Positions 63,723-64,000 of a DNA stretch of 64,000 nucleotides are shown here, one piece after another (position 1 is the stretch's first letter; each line of letters begins with the position of its first letter). The notes beneath the pieces were generated by a model, which saw nothing but the letters and a program-made list of their open reading frames with translations, made no database searches and was not told the DNA's origin. The stretch is taken from positions 1,776,501-1,840,500 of the forward strand of contig JASPKZ010010273.1 in assembly GCA_030220185.1 (NCBI GenBank). The letters are read 5' to 3'. The position numbers and the translations under genes are program-made. The stretch comes from Diploptera punctata. Lineage: Eukaryota > Arthropoda > Insecta > Blattodea > Blaberidae.

Positions 63723-64000
63723 ATATAGTAATAATAGCTTTATTTTACCTGGTAGAGTTAAGGCCTTATGGCCTTGTCTGCCACTCAACCAGGTTTTAAA
63801 AATAAAAAATAGTCTTACATCTAAATTACAATAAACATAAACGATTACATGTTTTATATACAATACAATTATTATTTATAATGTATTTTGATTTACTCTA
63901 GATTTAACGAATTAAATATAATATGTACAAGATATAAAAATACGAGAAAAATATTAATGACTTAGTATAAATTTAAAAAATAGATAAACATTAATTATTA
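63723..64000. other. Unassigned repeat-like end
   Basis: TTTATTTTACCTGGTAGAGT, then AAGGCCTTATGGCC and CACTCAACCAGG, beside the (TAA)n. It looks like the 3' end of a retroelement on minus, but no copy lies elsewhere in the window. Confidence 0.3.

Overview
This window looks like gene-poor, AT-rich animal nuclear DNA packed with decayed and nested transposable elements. I find no host protein-coding gene that I can support, no rRNA, and no convincing functional tRNA. The mix (several tRNA-derived SINE families, one LINE whose 3' end recurs about a dozen times, an RTE-like LINE, Penelope-like elements, hAT and CACTG-ended DNA elements, long (TAA)n tracts) points to an insect. A cockroach such as Periplaneta is my best guess, because the SINE- and LINE-encoded peptide fragments resemble ones I remember from cockroach gene models. 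That is an inference from memory, not a search.

Layout. 1-7.9 kb: a truncated SINE-C, a SINE-E, an old minus-strand LINE-G copy with foldback elements inside it, and an H element carrying two later insertions. 8.4-14.2 kb: a SINE-C, then a 5.4-kb Penelope-like element (PLE-1) made of a 5'-truncated inverted copy joined to a near-complete copy with repeated ends, all bounded by a perfect 13-bp target-site duplication. 14.9-16.6 kb: a second Penelope family (PLE-2) whose GIY-YIG reading frame is split by a SINE-A. 18-23.4 kb: SINE-D, a CACTG-ended element, SINE-B and SINE-A copies and microsatellites. 23.9-25.0 kb: six tandem 188-bp units, each with a tRNA-like promoter. 25.7-31.7 kb: SINEs, a small foldback (PLE-3), a second CACTG-ended element and another H element. 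32-37.9 kb: LINE fragments, nested H/SINE insertions and several SINE-C copies. 37.9-41.2 kb: a complete RTE-like LINE with an 11-bp target-site duplication and broken frames. 41.2-59.3 kb: LINE 3' ends, SINEs, microsatellites, an inverted pair of coding-like segments and degenerate tandem repeats. 59.3-61.7 kb: a LINE-G tail split by a hAT element and by a short Penelope/retrozyme-like element (PLE-4). 61.8-64 kb: an H element, a SINE-A and a (TAA)n-associated repeat.

The most interesting system is a set of predicted hammerhead self-cleaving ribozymes carried by at least four Penelope-related lineages (PLE-1 to PLE-4). The two direct copies in PLE-1 lie exactly 2,579 nt apart and would excise one full reverse transcriptase/GIY-YIG unit. 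The two direct copies in PLE-4 lie 331 nt apart and would release a retrozyme-sized RNA. All share an unusual extra U after the CUGANGA core and a very short, loopless stem III.

How the parts work together: the autonomous elements (PLE-1, RTE-like LINE, LINE-G) encode or once encoded their own retrotransposition machinery. The SINEs carry only pol III promoters and would depend on a LINE partner. All coding elements seen here carry frameshifts, stops or truncations, so this locus is probably inactive as a protein source, although ribozyme activity needs no protein. Family letters (SINE-A to E, LINE-G, LINE-F, H) are labels used only in this report. Repeat boundaries without a stated target-site duplication are approximate.
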